Source of the DNA: an uncultured Eubacterium sp.
GTDB lineage: Bacteria; Bacillota; Clostridia; Lachnospirales; Lachnospiraceae
DNA length: 7,819 nt
Direction of reading: 5' to 3'
Assembly (NCBI GenBank): GCA_934317205.1
Contig: CAKREL010000095.1
Coordinates: 1 to 7,819, forward strand
The position numbers and the translations under genes were made by a program. Position 1 is the first letter of the stretch; each line of letters begins with the position of its first letter. This document shows positions 1-6,800 of the stretch, one piece after another. The notes below the pieces were generated by a model. That model was not told where the DNA came from, did no database searches, and worked only from the letters and a program-made list of their open reading frames with translations.

Positions 1-36
1 AAAACTCCCAAAGTGCTCCTTCGCTTAACGTGTCAT

Positions 37-65
37 ATTATACATGCTGTTCTATATAAAAGCAA
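37..65 (-). promoter_or_regulatory. Probable sigma-A promoter for a gene off the left edge
   Basis: Read on the minus strand, TTGCTT (60-65) is followed after exactly 17 nt by a perfect TATAAT (37-42). The -10 is consensus; the -35 keeps only the TTG. About 15 nt downstream is AAGGAG (16-21), followed by CACT and a TTG that could be a start codon (9-11). Alternatively GGGAG (5-9) serves an ATG just outside the window. It lies about 170 nt past the topoisomerase III stop, so it most likely begins a separate transcription unit. Confidence 0.5.
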
Positions 66-234
66 GTGTTTTTTATGGTTTTATATGTATATTTATTCAT
101 TTCTGATGTATATTTTTGCATATTCTTATGAATCAATTATTTGTTTTATCATAAATCCAAATCGAACATACATCCATTGTGGATAATCGTGATACACCTA
201 CGCCTGCAATGATTTTTTTAATCATAAAGCATTC

Positions 235-2253
235 TTAACGTGATTTTTTATAGAATGGAGCCACCCGTTCAAAGGAATCCTTTATGATATACTGGTTTCG
301 AAGTCCAAGTACACCACTTGTACGACTCTGAATAAAGTGTGTCAGTTTTGTCATATATTCCTCTGGAGTAATCGTTCCTTCCGCCACATAATTCAAGCCT
401 TTTTCCCAGCTTGCTGTCAGTTCTGGATTCAGCAGTGACTTGATAGATGCCGATACGGTATCATAAATCAGTTCTCCCTGTAAGGTCGGTGTAATAATCT
501 GTGTCTTTTTATTCAGACTCAGGTATTTGTTATTCACCAGTTTCTTCAAAATCTCCGCACGGGTCGCACTGGTGCCGATACCGGAACCTTTAATCTGCGC
601 GCGCAACTCCTCATCTTCAATCAGTTGTCCGGCATTTTCCATTGCAAGGATCATGGAACCGGAATTGTAACGTTTTGGTGGAGAAGTCTCTCCCTCCTTG
701 ATGGCATAACTCTTTACCGGAAGTGTCATACCTTTTTTGATTTTTGCAATCTGTTCCAGTAAATGTGCATCGCCGCTCTTTTCATTTGAATCTGCATCAT
801 TTTGACTGGTTGTATCTTCTGTCTTTTTCTTTCGGAAGGAATATTCCATCACCTTCAGATAGCCAGGATCTGCTAACACCTTAAAGGAAGCAAAAAAACG
901 CTCTGTCTCCATCCCCATTGTCAGACTCACTTTTTTATAAATAGCCGGTTCGTAAAAAATTGCCAGGAAACGACGTACAATCGTCTCATATACTTTCAGT
1001 GAAACCGGATTTAAACCTCGCATAGCTCCAAGTCCCTGACCGGTCGGAATAATTGCATAATGGTCTGTGATCATTTTATCGTTGACGTAACGTGTCTTCA
1101 CAATCTGTTTGTAGCTTTCTTTTTCAAGAATTTCTTCTGCAAACGGACGCACCATATTGATCCCTTTTAATCCGGAAATATTCTTTGAAATCTCCTTTGC
1201 CACAGCACTGGAAAGTACACGGGCATCGGTACGCGGATAGGTTACCATCTTTTTCTCATACAGTTCCTGCACTACGCGTAAAGTCTCATCCGGACTGATC
1301 TTAAACAGTTTGGAACAATCATTCTGAAGTTCTGCCAGATTGTACAGTAAAGGTGGATTTTTCTTTTCCTGTTTGCGCTCCACTGACATGACTGCCGCTT
1401 CCTGTGATTCCAGGCTTTTCATCCAGTTGATCAATTCCTGTGCATCTTTCTTTTCCCGAAAACCGTTTTCCTTATAAAGTTTCGGTGTACCAAAATATTT
1501 TGATCCTGGAACTGCGCGCCATTCGCCTTCAATGGTCAGGCCTTCAAATTCCATACTGTTTAACACACGATAAAACGGCGTTTTTACAAACTCACGGATT
1601 TCCCGTTCACGTCGCACTACCATGCCGAGCACGCAGGTCATAACACGTCCGACGGAAATGACCGTATATTTCTGATTTAGAAAACCAGCCAATGTATTGC
1701 CATATTTTAATGTCAGCAATCTTGAAAAGTTGATTCCCATCAGATAATCTTCCTTGGCTCGCAGATATGCAGATTCCGATAAATTATCATATTCTGACAA
1801 ATCTTTTGCTTCATGGATTCCGCGTAAAATTTCTTCTTCTGTCTGAGAATCAATCCATACACGACGGCGGTCTTTGCCTTTCACGCCTGCCATCTGTTCC
1901 ACCAGACGGTAGATGTACTCTCCTTCCCGTCCGGAGTCAGTACAGACATAAATTGTATCTACATCCGGGCGGTTTAGCAGATTTGATACTATTTTAAACT
2001 GCTTGCTCACTCCCGGAATCACTTCATATTTAAATGTTTCCGGAATAAACGGCAATGTTGCCAGACTCCATTTTTTGAACTTCATATCATAGGCTTCCGG
2101 ATAACTCATAGTTACCAGATGTCCTACACACCAGGTAATGACCGCGTTTTCTGATTCCTGATAACCATCGAAGGTACGCATATCTTCTTTCAGTGCCTTG
2201 GCAAACTCACGGGCCACACTTGGTTTTTCTGCTATGTATAAAGATTTTCCCAT
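235..2253 (-). CDS. topB: DNA topoisomerase III (type IA topoisomerase)
   Basis: Cytoplasmic type IA topoisomerase of 672 residues, which cuts one DNA strand through a 5'-phosphotyrosine and passes another through the gap; the family decatenates and resolves recombination and replication intermediates. The N-terminal Toprim domain starts with KSLYIAEKPSVA and carries TDSGREGE (about 105-112), with D106 and E110 as metal and acid residues. SVGRVMT (200-206) matches the family SVGRVQT motif. The catalytic tyrosine is Y339 in VTYPRTD, and GIGTSATRAEIL (558-569) is the late conserved motif. The second Asp of the Toprim DxD is Gly (G108), as in many TDAGREGE-type enzymes of Firmicutes and mobile elements. 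A charged, low-complexity stretch at about 474-498 looks like a disordered linker. There is no C-terminal Cys4 zinc ribbon. The start is supported by AAGGAG at 2259-2264, 5 nt before the ATG. It could be chromosomal or derived from an integrative element; no conjugation genes are in view. Confidence 0.95.
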   Translation of the reverse strand: MGKSLYIAEKPSVAREFAKALKEDMRTFDGYQESENAVITWCVGHLVTMSYPEAYDMKFKKWSLATLPFIPETFKYEVIPGVSKQFKIVSNLLNRPDVDTIYVCTDSGREGEYIYRLVEQMAGVKGKDRRRVWIDSQTEEEILRGIHEAKDLSEYDNLSESAYLRAKEDYLMGINFSRLLTLKYGNTLAGFLNQKYTVISVGRVMTCVLGMVVRREREIREFVKTPFYRVLNSMEFEGLTIEGEWRAVPGSKYFGTPKLYKENGFREKKDAQELINWMKSLESQEAAVMSVERKQEKKNPPLLYNLAELQNDCSKLFKISPDETLRVVQELYEKKMVTYPRTDARVLSSAVAKEISKNISGLKGINMVRPFAEEILEKESYKQIVKTRYVNDKMITDHYAIIPTGQGLGAMRGLNPVSLKVYETIVRRFLAIFYEPAIYKKVSLTMGMETERFFASFKVLADPGYLKVMEYSFRKKKTEDTTSQNDADSNEKSGDAHLLEQIAKIKKGMTLPVKSYAIKEGETSPPKRYNSGSMILAMENAGQLIEDEELRAQIKGSGIGTSATRAEILKKLVNNKYLSLNKKTQIITPTLQGELIYDTVSASIKSLLNPELTASWEKGLNYVAEGTITPEEYMTKLTHFIQSRTSGVLGLRNQYIIKDSFERVAPFYKKSR

Positions 2254-2287
2254 TCAAACTCCTTATTAACAATTGTTTCTACTAATA

Positions 2288-2436
2288 AAGCGGACATTCG
2301 CAATCCGCTTCGCTACTTGCTCATGAACGCAGTCGCTTCGCGATCTGTCAGTAAGAGCTTTCAACTCCCACTAACATAAGCATCCCCCTCACCCGCCACT
2401 TAGTGCTCCGCGCACTTGAAGCGGGGGAATGCTTAT
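2288..2436 (-). repeat. Structured intergenic block of four consecutive hairpins, MITE-like or RNA-like
   Basis: Nearly the whole gap between the YkgJ gene and topB folds. In minus-strand order: (D) 2376-2436, a long imperfect palindrome whose ends ATAAGCAT and ATGCTTAT pair perfectly, followed by CCCCC with GGGGG; (C) 2347-2375, an 11-bp stem with a 7-nt loop; (B) 2330-2347, a short stem around TCGCGAAGCGA; (A) 2288-2310, AAGCGGA paired with TCCGCTT over a 9-nt loop, followed by TTTATTAG. Stem C has three G-U pairs on the minus strand that would be A-C mismatches on the plus strand, so the minus-strand RNA is the better folded form. The block begins in the YkgJ stop codon. It could be a small non-autonomous element (IS200/IS605-like ends are one possibility), a processed RNA, or an elaborate terminator. 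The name is not recognised with certainty. Confidence 0.6.
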
Positions 2437-3083
2437 CTGCGTTCAAACTGTTCAAGCCGTTCGTAGAAACTATCATAAAAATTCTCCTGCTGTACAGGAG
2501 TAAAATAAAAGATCTGAAGAAACAGCATATTTTTCCGTTTTGCTTCCTCTTCGTTATAATTTTGTATCGTCTGGCGAAGAGATTTGGTGAGTGCATGCCA
2601 CTTTACCAAAAATTGCTCATAATCCTTCATTCCATCCATTTCAAGCCATTTGCTTACTTTCATTTTAGATTTATTTTTCGCCGGACAGGCATCTGTCAGC
2701 AGAAAATAGCTCAGCTTTTCCCCTTCATAGTTTCGCCCCAGAGGAAACAAACGGCAGATTCCCGGCCGAAATCCATGAATACTACATCTGCCTTCTTCAT
2801 TTAAAAAAGAACATTTTGGTCCTGCCGCAGATGGTGCCATTTTCAGATTCGGAAGGATCAGACCATCTTCCACATGCAGTTCTATCGCACCTGCAAGCAG
2901 TTGTTCAAAACTCTGTCCAAGGTTCTGTTCCAGACGCCAGACATCCATCGGATCCAGCAATATCGATTCACCCATATCACGACAACAAGCCGAACAGCCA
3001 TTGCAGTCATGACAACCTACTTTTACCATGTCATTGCTGCTATATAACTTTCCATCTGATATATCTTTTAAATATTCTTCCAT
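2433..3083 (-). CDS. YkgJ-family cysteine-cluster protein (putative metal-binding)
   Basis: A 216-residue soluble protein with the YkgJ / zinc- or iron-chelating pattern. The first cluster is C24, C27, C30, C33 and C34 (CxxCxxCxxCC). The second includes C91 (KCSFL), C100 (GRCSIH), C110 in RPGICRLFP and C133 (DACPA). The family is thought to hold Zn or an Fe-S cluster, but its biochemical role is not settled, so no reaction is given. The C-terminal third (about 140-216) is helical and charged with no further cysteines. It has its own promoter just upstream. The start codon has only a weak ribosome site (GGGTG, about 6 nt upstream), which may mean modest translation. The TAA stop falls inside the palindrome at 2376-2436, so the last residues could have been altered if that element was inserted. 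Confidence 0.85.
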   Translation of the reverse strand: MEEYLKDISDGKLYSSNDMVKVGCHDCNGCSACCRDMGESILLDPMDVWRLEQNLGQSFEQLLAGAIELHVEDGLILPNLKMAPSAAGPKCSFLNEEGRCSIHGFRPGICRLFPLGRNYEGEKLSYFLLTDACPAKNKSKMKVSKWLEMDGMKDYEQFLVKWHALTKSLRQTIQNYNEEEAKRKNMLFLQIFYFTPVQQENFYDSFYERLEQFERR

Positions 3084-3118
3084 CTATTTCACCCGTCTTT
3101 CAAAAATCCAGTAGTTGC

Positions 3119-3147
3119 ATTATAACAAAAATGTTGATGTTTTCCAA
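3119..3147 (-). promoter_or_regulatory. Sigma-A promoter of the YkgJ-family gene
   Basis: On the minus strand, TTGGAA (3142-3147) and a perfect TATAAT (3119-3124) are separated by exactly 17 nt. Transcription would start near 3112, giving a leader of roughly 28 nt before the ATG at 3083. This is the best promoter in the window and marks a break between the GH35-DsrE run and the YkgJ gene. Confidence 0.75.
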
Positions 3148-3168
3148 GGGGCAGATTTACAGACAAAC

Positions 3169-3207
3169 GTCCCCTGCTCATTGCTTACCGCAATTCAGGC
3201 AGAGGAC
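3169..3207 (-). repeat. 39-nt two-part hairpin upstream of the YkgJ promoter
   Basis: On the minus strand GTCCTCTGC pairs with GCAGGGGAC (9 bp, one G-U). Inside, after small internal loops, ATTGC pairs with GCAAT around GGTAA. The hairpin lies between the terminator-like structure at 3215-3249 and the -35 box at 3142, and is followed by GTTTGTCTG. It has no T run on either strand, so it is not a simple terminator. A REP-like repeat or a protein-binding palindrome are the main alternatives. Confidence 0.45.
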
Positions 3208-3214
3208 ATTCTCT

Positions 3215-3249
3215 AAAAAGCAGGCAGATATCCACAATCCGCTCACGCT
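3215..3249 (-). terminator. Probable intrinsic terminator of the GH35-DsrE transcript
   Basis: Forty-odd nt after the DsrE stop, minus-strand GCGGAT (3237-3242) pairs with ATCTGC (3224-3229; one G-U) over a 7-nt loop. An outer AGC/GCT pair adds a second short helix across an internal loop, and CTGCTTTTT follows. The stem is not strong, but position, orientation and the five-T run all fit, and a new promoter lies just downstream. Confidence 0.5.
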
Positions 3250-3291
3250 ATGAACTTTATAACAAAATAGCAGACATATCGCCAGGTTGTG

Positions 3292-3645
3292 TCAAATCGT
3301 AAGAAGCGGTGCTCCGGATTTAATCAATTCCGTTAATGGTGGTCCCCATTTGTACAGATCCAGGCCAATTTCTTTCATCTTATCTACCAGATTTAATTCT
3401 TCCGCACAGGCGATGCATCCGGTAAATTTCACGCCAAAGGATTCTGCACGTTTTAATTCTTCCTGTAATTCTTTATTTTCTGCCAGTAATTTTACGGTAG
3501 CACCCCATACAATGACCGTTACCTTTTTCCACCATCCATTTTTCATAGCATTTCTGGCATACATCATTACCATCAGTTTTGCTGTAGTCACATCTGCATT
3601 TGTCCATAAAATATGCAGGTGTTCTTTATTATTTTGCTCTTCCAT
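3292..3645 (-). CDS. DsrE-family protein
   Basis: A small soluble protein of 117 residues with the DsrE/DsrF-like alpha-beta fold. It opens with a hydrophobic strand (LHILWTNAD), followed by an AKLMVMMYARNAMKNGWW helix, a second strand VTVIVWGATVKLL, then GVKFTGCIACAEEL and a WGPPLTELIKSG...LLTI end. C77 and C80 form a CxxC at the usual place of the family's reactive cysteine. DsrE proteins act in sulfur relay or persulfide handling, but stand-alone members like this have no proven reaction. The start is the ATG at 3643-3645, not the in-frame TTG at 3661-3663, because AAGGAG (3655-3660) sits between them at a 9-nt spacing. It begins 21 nt after the GH35 stop, so it is probably co-transcribed. 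No DsrF, DsrH or tus-type partner is present. Confidence 0.8.
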   Translation of the reverse strand: MEEQNNKEHLHILWTNADVTTAKLMVMMYARNAMKNGWWKKVTVIVWGATVKLLAENKELQEELKRAESFGVKFTGCIACAEELNLVDKMKEIGLDLYKWGPPLTELIKSGAPLLTI

Positions 3646-3654
3646 ACCACATTT

Positions 3655-3660
3655 CTCCTT
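3655..3660 (-). promoter_or_regulatory. Ribosome binding site that fixes the DsrE start
   Basis: AAGGAG on the minus strand, 9 nt before the ATG at 3645. The in-frame TTG at 3661-3663 directly abuts it and would put this site inside the coding sequence, so the shorter 117-residue product is preferred. Confidence 0.75.
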
Positions 3661-3666
3661 CAACTA

Positions 3667-5904
3667 TTACAACTTTGCCTTACACTCATACACGCAACGG
3701 ATATCCTTTAAACTGCAACATCTTCCATTTACATAATCCGGCTGCGTTTCCAGATATATATTATCATCTTCCTCGAGTGGATACAACCGTAGTATCAATT
3801 CCGTTGGAAAATCAAATCGTTTCAGACTGACTTCCCAGACATCACCAATGTAATACTGATCCGCAATTTTCTCACCATTCAGGTAAAGTTCTGCCTGATC
3901 TGCCTGGAAATTAATCTGAAGGAAGATATTTTCTTTTACTGCATCATATGCTTTGTCATAGGAAATACGAATCACATATTCCTGATAATCTTTGCCAGTA
4001 TCGTCAATCGCACATACTTCTGACTCGGAAGAATCTGTTTTTTCTGCTCTGTGAAAAACATTTTTTTCTTTCAGTATAATGCAGTTATTTACATCTGTAT
4101 GTGTAAATGACGCGACAGTCTGATTGTCTGCCGTCGTCAGATCATGGCTCAGCACGCAAATTGAGGATGCATCACCTTCCACATGTAAGAAATCCGGAAT
4201 GATATCTGATTTTTTCCACCCATTGTCAATCCACGTTTTAACATCTTCCACAGTTGCATCCATGATTATCCAGCAGTTTTTCTGTGCATGATCACTGCGA
4301 CAAATCACCTCTATCCCATTTTCTGCTTCCAAAATAGGTAAGGTACTGAAAAACAATATATTTGGATATTTTTTCATGCGCCATGCACATTTTGCCCAGG
4401 TTCGATCCACACTGATAAGCACTTGACCAGACAGTTTTTCATCTGCCTCATACTGCATTTTTTCATTTCCATAGAAAAACCATAGTTTCTGGTTGATATT
4501 GCATAATGGTGTCTGATTAATCCAACGTAATGTCACGTCATCTGACAGCGGAAAATTAAACGGATAAAAGAAGTAAGCTCCATTTTTAATATCCTGTTTT
4601 GGGAAACGTATTTCTCCATCTGCTGTCTGAACACGCAACATCACATCTTTATGCTCTGCCATCTCATAGCCACGTTGATAATTATTTACAAACAAATAAC
4701 CTTGATCACCGCTTCTGCGCGTAATCATACGAAATGCAGATAAATCTTCTGCATCCTGAAAATCTCCGGTATGAACTGAGGTACTCTCACAGTCATTCCC
4801 CGCAAACTGTGGCTGCATATTGCAAAATGTATCCCCATAATCATGTGCAAACATGGAAAGAAGTTTCAATTCTTTTGCTGTCTCTGAAATCTGACCATAT
4901 TCCCGGATCGGTGCCTGAAAATCATAGGAAAGTTCAGGGACATCGCAAAAGGAACCCACCGCCGTCGATTCCTGTAAGCTACTGAATTTTCCTTTCGGAT
5001 TTGTCCCACCGTGATACATATAATAGCCTAACAGGTTACAACCACTTCCAAGTTTGCATACTGACATCGCTCCGATATCTTCTGCTGCCACCCGTGGTCT
5101 GCGATGATGTGTCACCTGCACACCGCCACCAAGTTCTGCGGTCAGATACGGATACGCATCTTTATCAAATGACAATTCCATGCCCGGCGCATAATCACTG
5201 CCAATATTTCCATCATTTCGCACCGTTGAAAACAGATAATTTTTGTTTGGCGGAAGCTGTTTTAAAGAAGCATCCCATGGGGCATCACAATAACCGCCCA
5301 TAACCGGTGTCAGATCACCAAGAACCGCACCGCCCCATCCGGTTGCAGTCCAATATGGTGCTTCAAAACCAATCGTTTTTGCCAGCTTTGTTAGCGTCCG
5401 CATATGCTGCTCTCCGTCAGCACCACGCAAGCCACCCACATGACTATATTCATTTTCAATCTGAATACCAAGGATACAATGTGTTCCTTCCACTTCTTTA
5501 TAGATTTTCTTCCAGAAACGTTCCACCAAAGCCAGGTAATCCAGGTCATCAGAACGTAATTTATATCCTTTTTTCAGCAGCCAGTCCGGGAAACCGCCAT
5601 TCCGTGCCTCTCCATGCGCCCACGGTCCAATACGAAGCCACACATGCATCTGCCATTTCTCGCACAATTCCAGGAAACGATGCAGATTGCGTTGACCGGA
5701 AAAATCAAAGACACCTTCTTCTTCCTCATGATGAATCCAAAATACATAGGTTGCTATAATATCCATACCACAGGCTTTCATTTTTCGAATCTCATCTTCC
5801 CATTCTTTCTCCGGGCATCTGGAAAAATGGAACTCCCCCATCATTGGAAAAATTGCTTTTTTATTTTTGAGTAATGACACTCCGTTAATACTGTATTTTT
5901 CCAT
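3667..5904 (-). CDS. Glycoside hydrolase family 35 beta-galactosidase (cytoplasmic)
   Basis: A 745-residue retaining beta-galactosidase with no signal peptide, so it probably acts on galactosides after import. The N-terminal TIM barrel (about 10-340) shows the family features: FPMMGEFHFSRCPEKEWEDE near the start, RIGPWAHGEARNGGFPDWLL (91-110), GIQIENEY (146-153) with E152 as acid/base, TAELGGG (255-261) with E257 as the likely nucleophile, and YYMYHGGTNP (294-303). The C-terminal half is beta-rich; AELYLNGEKIADQYYIG near the end looks like a galactose-binding-type jelly roll. Length is within the range of larger bacterial GH35 enzymes. The nucleophile context TAELGGG differs from the TE.W.GW form of eukaryotic GH35, so substrate linkage cannot be read off. 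AAGGAG at 5911-5916, 6 nt before the ATG, supports the start. It follows the Nudix gene by 72 nt and precedes DsrE by 21 nt. No transporter or sugar regulator is visible beside it. Confidence 0.9.
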   Translation of the reverse strand: MEKYSINGVSLLKNKKAIFPMMGEFHFSRCPEKEWEDEIRKMKACGMDIIATYVFWIHHEEEEGVFDFSGQRNLHRFLELCEKWQMHVWLRIGPWAHGEARNGGFPDWLLKKGYKLRSDDLDYLALVERFWKKIYKEVEGTHCILGIQIENEYSHVGGLRGADGEQHMRTLTKLAKTIGFEAPYWTATGWGGAVLGDLTPVMGGYCDAPWDASLKQLPPNKNYLFSTVRNDGNIGSDYAPGMELSFDKDAYPYLTAELGGGVQVTHHRRPRVAAEDIGAMSVCKLGSGCNLLGYYMYHGGTNPKGKFSSLQESTAVGSFCDVPELSYDFQAPIREYGQISETAKELKLLSMFAHDYGDTFCNMQPQFAGNDCESTSVHTGDFQDAEDLSAFRMITRRSGDQGYLFVNNYQRGYEMAEHKDVMLRVQTADGEIRFPKQDIKNGAYFFYPFNFPLSDDVTLRWINQTPLCNINQKLWFFYGNEKMQYEADEKLSGQVLISVDRTWAKCAWRMKKYPNILFFSTLPILEAENGIEVICRSDHAQKNCWIIMDATVEDVKTWIDNGWKKSDIIPDFLHVEGDASSICVLSHDLTTADNQTVASFTHTDVNNCIILKEKNVFHRAEKTDSSESEVCAIDDTGKDYQEYVIRISYDKAYDAVKENIFLQINFQADQAELYLNGEKIADQYYIGDVWEVSLKRFDFPTELILRLYPLEEDDNIYLETQPDYVNGRCCSLKDIRCVYECKAKL

Positions 5905-5959
5905 TCCAAACTCCTTTTCCCACCCATCTGCGCTGTCATCTTATCACGAAGGATAGGTT

Positions 5960-5990
5960 TTCTGTTTGCCCTGATTTTAGTCAAACAGAA
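5960..5990 (-). repeat. 9-bp inverted repeat spanning the Nudix stop codon
   Basis: TTCTGTTTG and CAAACAGAA form a perfect 9-bp stem around a 13-nt loop that contains the Nudix TAA stop. Only three of nine pairs are G-C and there is no T run, so full termination is doubtful. It could act as a weak attenuator or as an mRNA processing or stability element between the Nudix and GH35 genes. Confidence 0.35.
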
Positions 5991-6615
5991 CATTCCAATG
6001 TTCTGTTTCATATGCATCAAAGCATAATAAAATCTGTTCTTTGGTTGTTTTTTCATTTGCCAGATTTTCCGGTATTTCGTCTTTTGCAAAATATTTTATC
6101 TCAGTGGTCTCAATATTTTCGGCAAAAGCCCCATCAATTACAGAACACTGAATAAAAATTTTGACCACACCATAAGCATATCTTGGCAAATTATGTTTGT
6201 TTCGATCCTGAACAGCGATCATACGGTCTGCTTTTACACGCAAACCTGCTTCTTCCAATGTCTCCTTGATTGTGTTTTCTGCTACTGATTGGTTAACATC
6301 ACACCAACCGCCCGGTAACGACCAGGTTCCGTTTTTTTCATGCACTAATAAGATTTTTCCATCCTCGAAAATTGCTGCTCTGGTATCAACCTTAGGTGTC
6401 TGATAGCCAGTTTCATTACAGAATAAGTCTTTTACTTTTTCTACTGGAATATCCGTTTTGTAAGATAATATTTCAGCCGAAATTTCCCGCAAACGTTCAT
6501 AACGCTCCATATCGTATACGTCATGACCATAGGTTAACCCCGCCTGTGCCAGACTTTGGATTTCAATCGCCCAGTCTAACCATTTATTTTTTTCGTCATT
6601 CAAATTTGATGCCAT
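5977..6615 (-). CDS. Nudix hydrolase with N-terminal domain (ADP-ribose pyrophosphatase-like)
   Basis: A 212-residue soluble enzyme. Residues about 8-65 (KWLDWAIEIQSLAQAGLTYG...) match the helical N-terminal domain found ahead of a class of Nudix enzymes annotated as ADP-ribose pyrophosphatases. The Nudix fold starts around 75 (KVDTRAAIF), with WSLPGGWCDV leading into the Nudix box at G103-L125. The metal-binding core E118, E121 and E122 in KETLEEAGL is intact. Two box positions differ from GX5EX7REUXEEXGU: Q109 in place of the first Glu and K117 in place of Arg. Catalysis is still likely because the EE pair remains, but activity may be reduced or the substrate shifted; nucleoside-diphosphate sugars are the family-level expectation. 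The ATG at 6615 is preceded by AGGAG 6 nt upstream. The gene begins 35 nt after the stop of the displaced kinase reading frame, fitting an operon. Confidence 0.88.
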   Translation of the reverse strand: MASNLNDEKNKWLDWAIEIQSLAQAGLTYGHDVYDMERYERLREISAEILSYKTDIPVEKVKDLFCNETGYQTPKVDTRAAIFEDGKILLVHEKNGTWSLPGGWCDVNQSVAENTIKETLEEAGLRVKADRMIAVQDRNKHNLPRYAYGVVKIFIQCSVIDGAFAENIETTEIKYFAKDEIPENLANEKTTKEQILLCFDAYETEHWNVLFD

Positions 6616-6650
6616 ATCCTTCTCCTCTTAAGATAGCATATATTAAAATT

Positions 6651-6800
6651 TTATAGATATTGTAAAATCCAGTTTTTCAATATCATCTTCTGTTTATCAT
6701 ATATCTTTAATTCCAACAACGTTTTCTTTATCTGTTCCCTTGCTGCATTTTCCACAATCGGATTCTGTGCTTCTATCAAAACCTGAATATTATATGCCAG
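6651..6800 (-). pseudogene. Displaced C-terminal part of the APH-family kinase, in another frame
   Basis: In a second minus-strand frame, directly after the last kinase codons that look conserved (MLGW), the sequence reads LAYNIQVLIEAQNP and continues for 49 codons through a helical, charged segment (KTLLELKIYDKQ, then NWILQYL) to a TAA at 6651-6653. This resembles the usual C-terminal helices of the kinase family and ends 35 nt before the Nudix start, as expected of an operon gene. It has no start codon or ribosome site of its own. Restoring the frame would give a protein of about 328-329 residues. It is best read as the detached tail of the gene above it, through mutation or sequence error. 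Confidence 0.7.

Noticed and set aside
133..225. Minus-strand 30-codon frame starting MIKKIIAGVGVS just after topB
   Set aside because: There is no convincing ribosome site, the composition follows the AT-rich background, and the peptide resembles nothing known.
206..230. AT hairpin ATGATT/AATCAT as the topB terminator
   Set aside because: The stem has one G-C pair, the T run lies in the loop on the plus strand, and no T run follows in the minus direction.
2288..2436. CRISPR array
   Set aside because: The hairpins differ in sequence and size; there are no equal repeats separated by unique spacers.
2403..2804. Plus-strand open frames of 67 to 163 codons opposite the genes (for example at 2403, 2816, 3287, 5307, 7078)
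   Set aside because: They mirror well-supported minus-strand genes, lack ribosome sites and show no recognisable protein features.
3646..3663. TTG start giving a six-residue longer DsrE protein
   Set aside because: The TTG abuts the AAGGAG that serves the downstream ATG and has no ribosome site of its own.
5905..5990. Promoter for GH35 starting from TTGACT near 5982
   Set aside because: No -10-like hexamer occurs at 16-18 nt; co-transcription from upstream is simpler.
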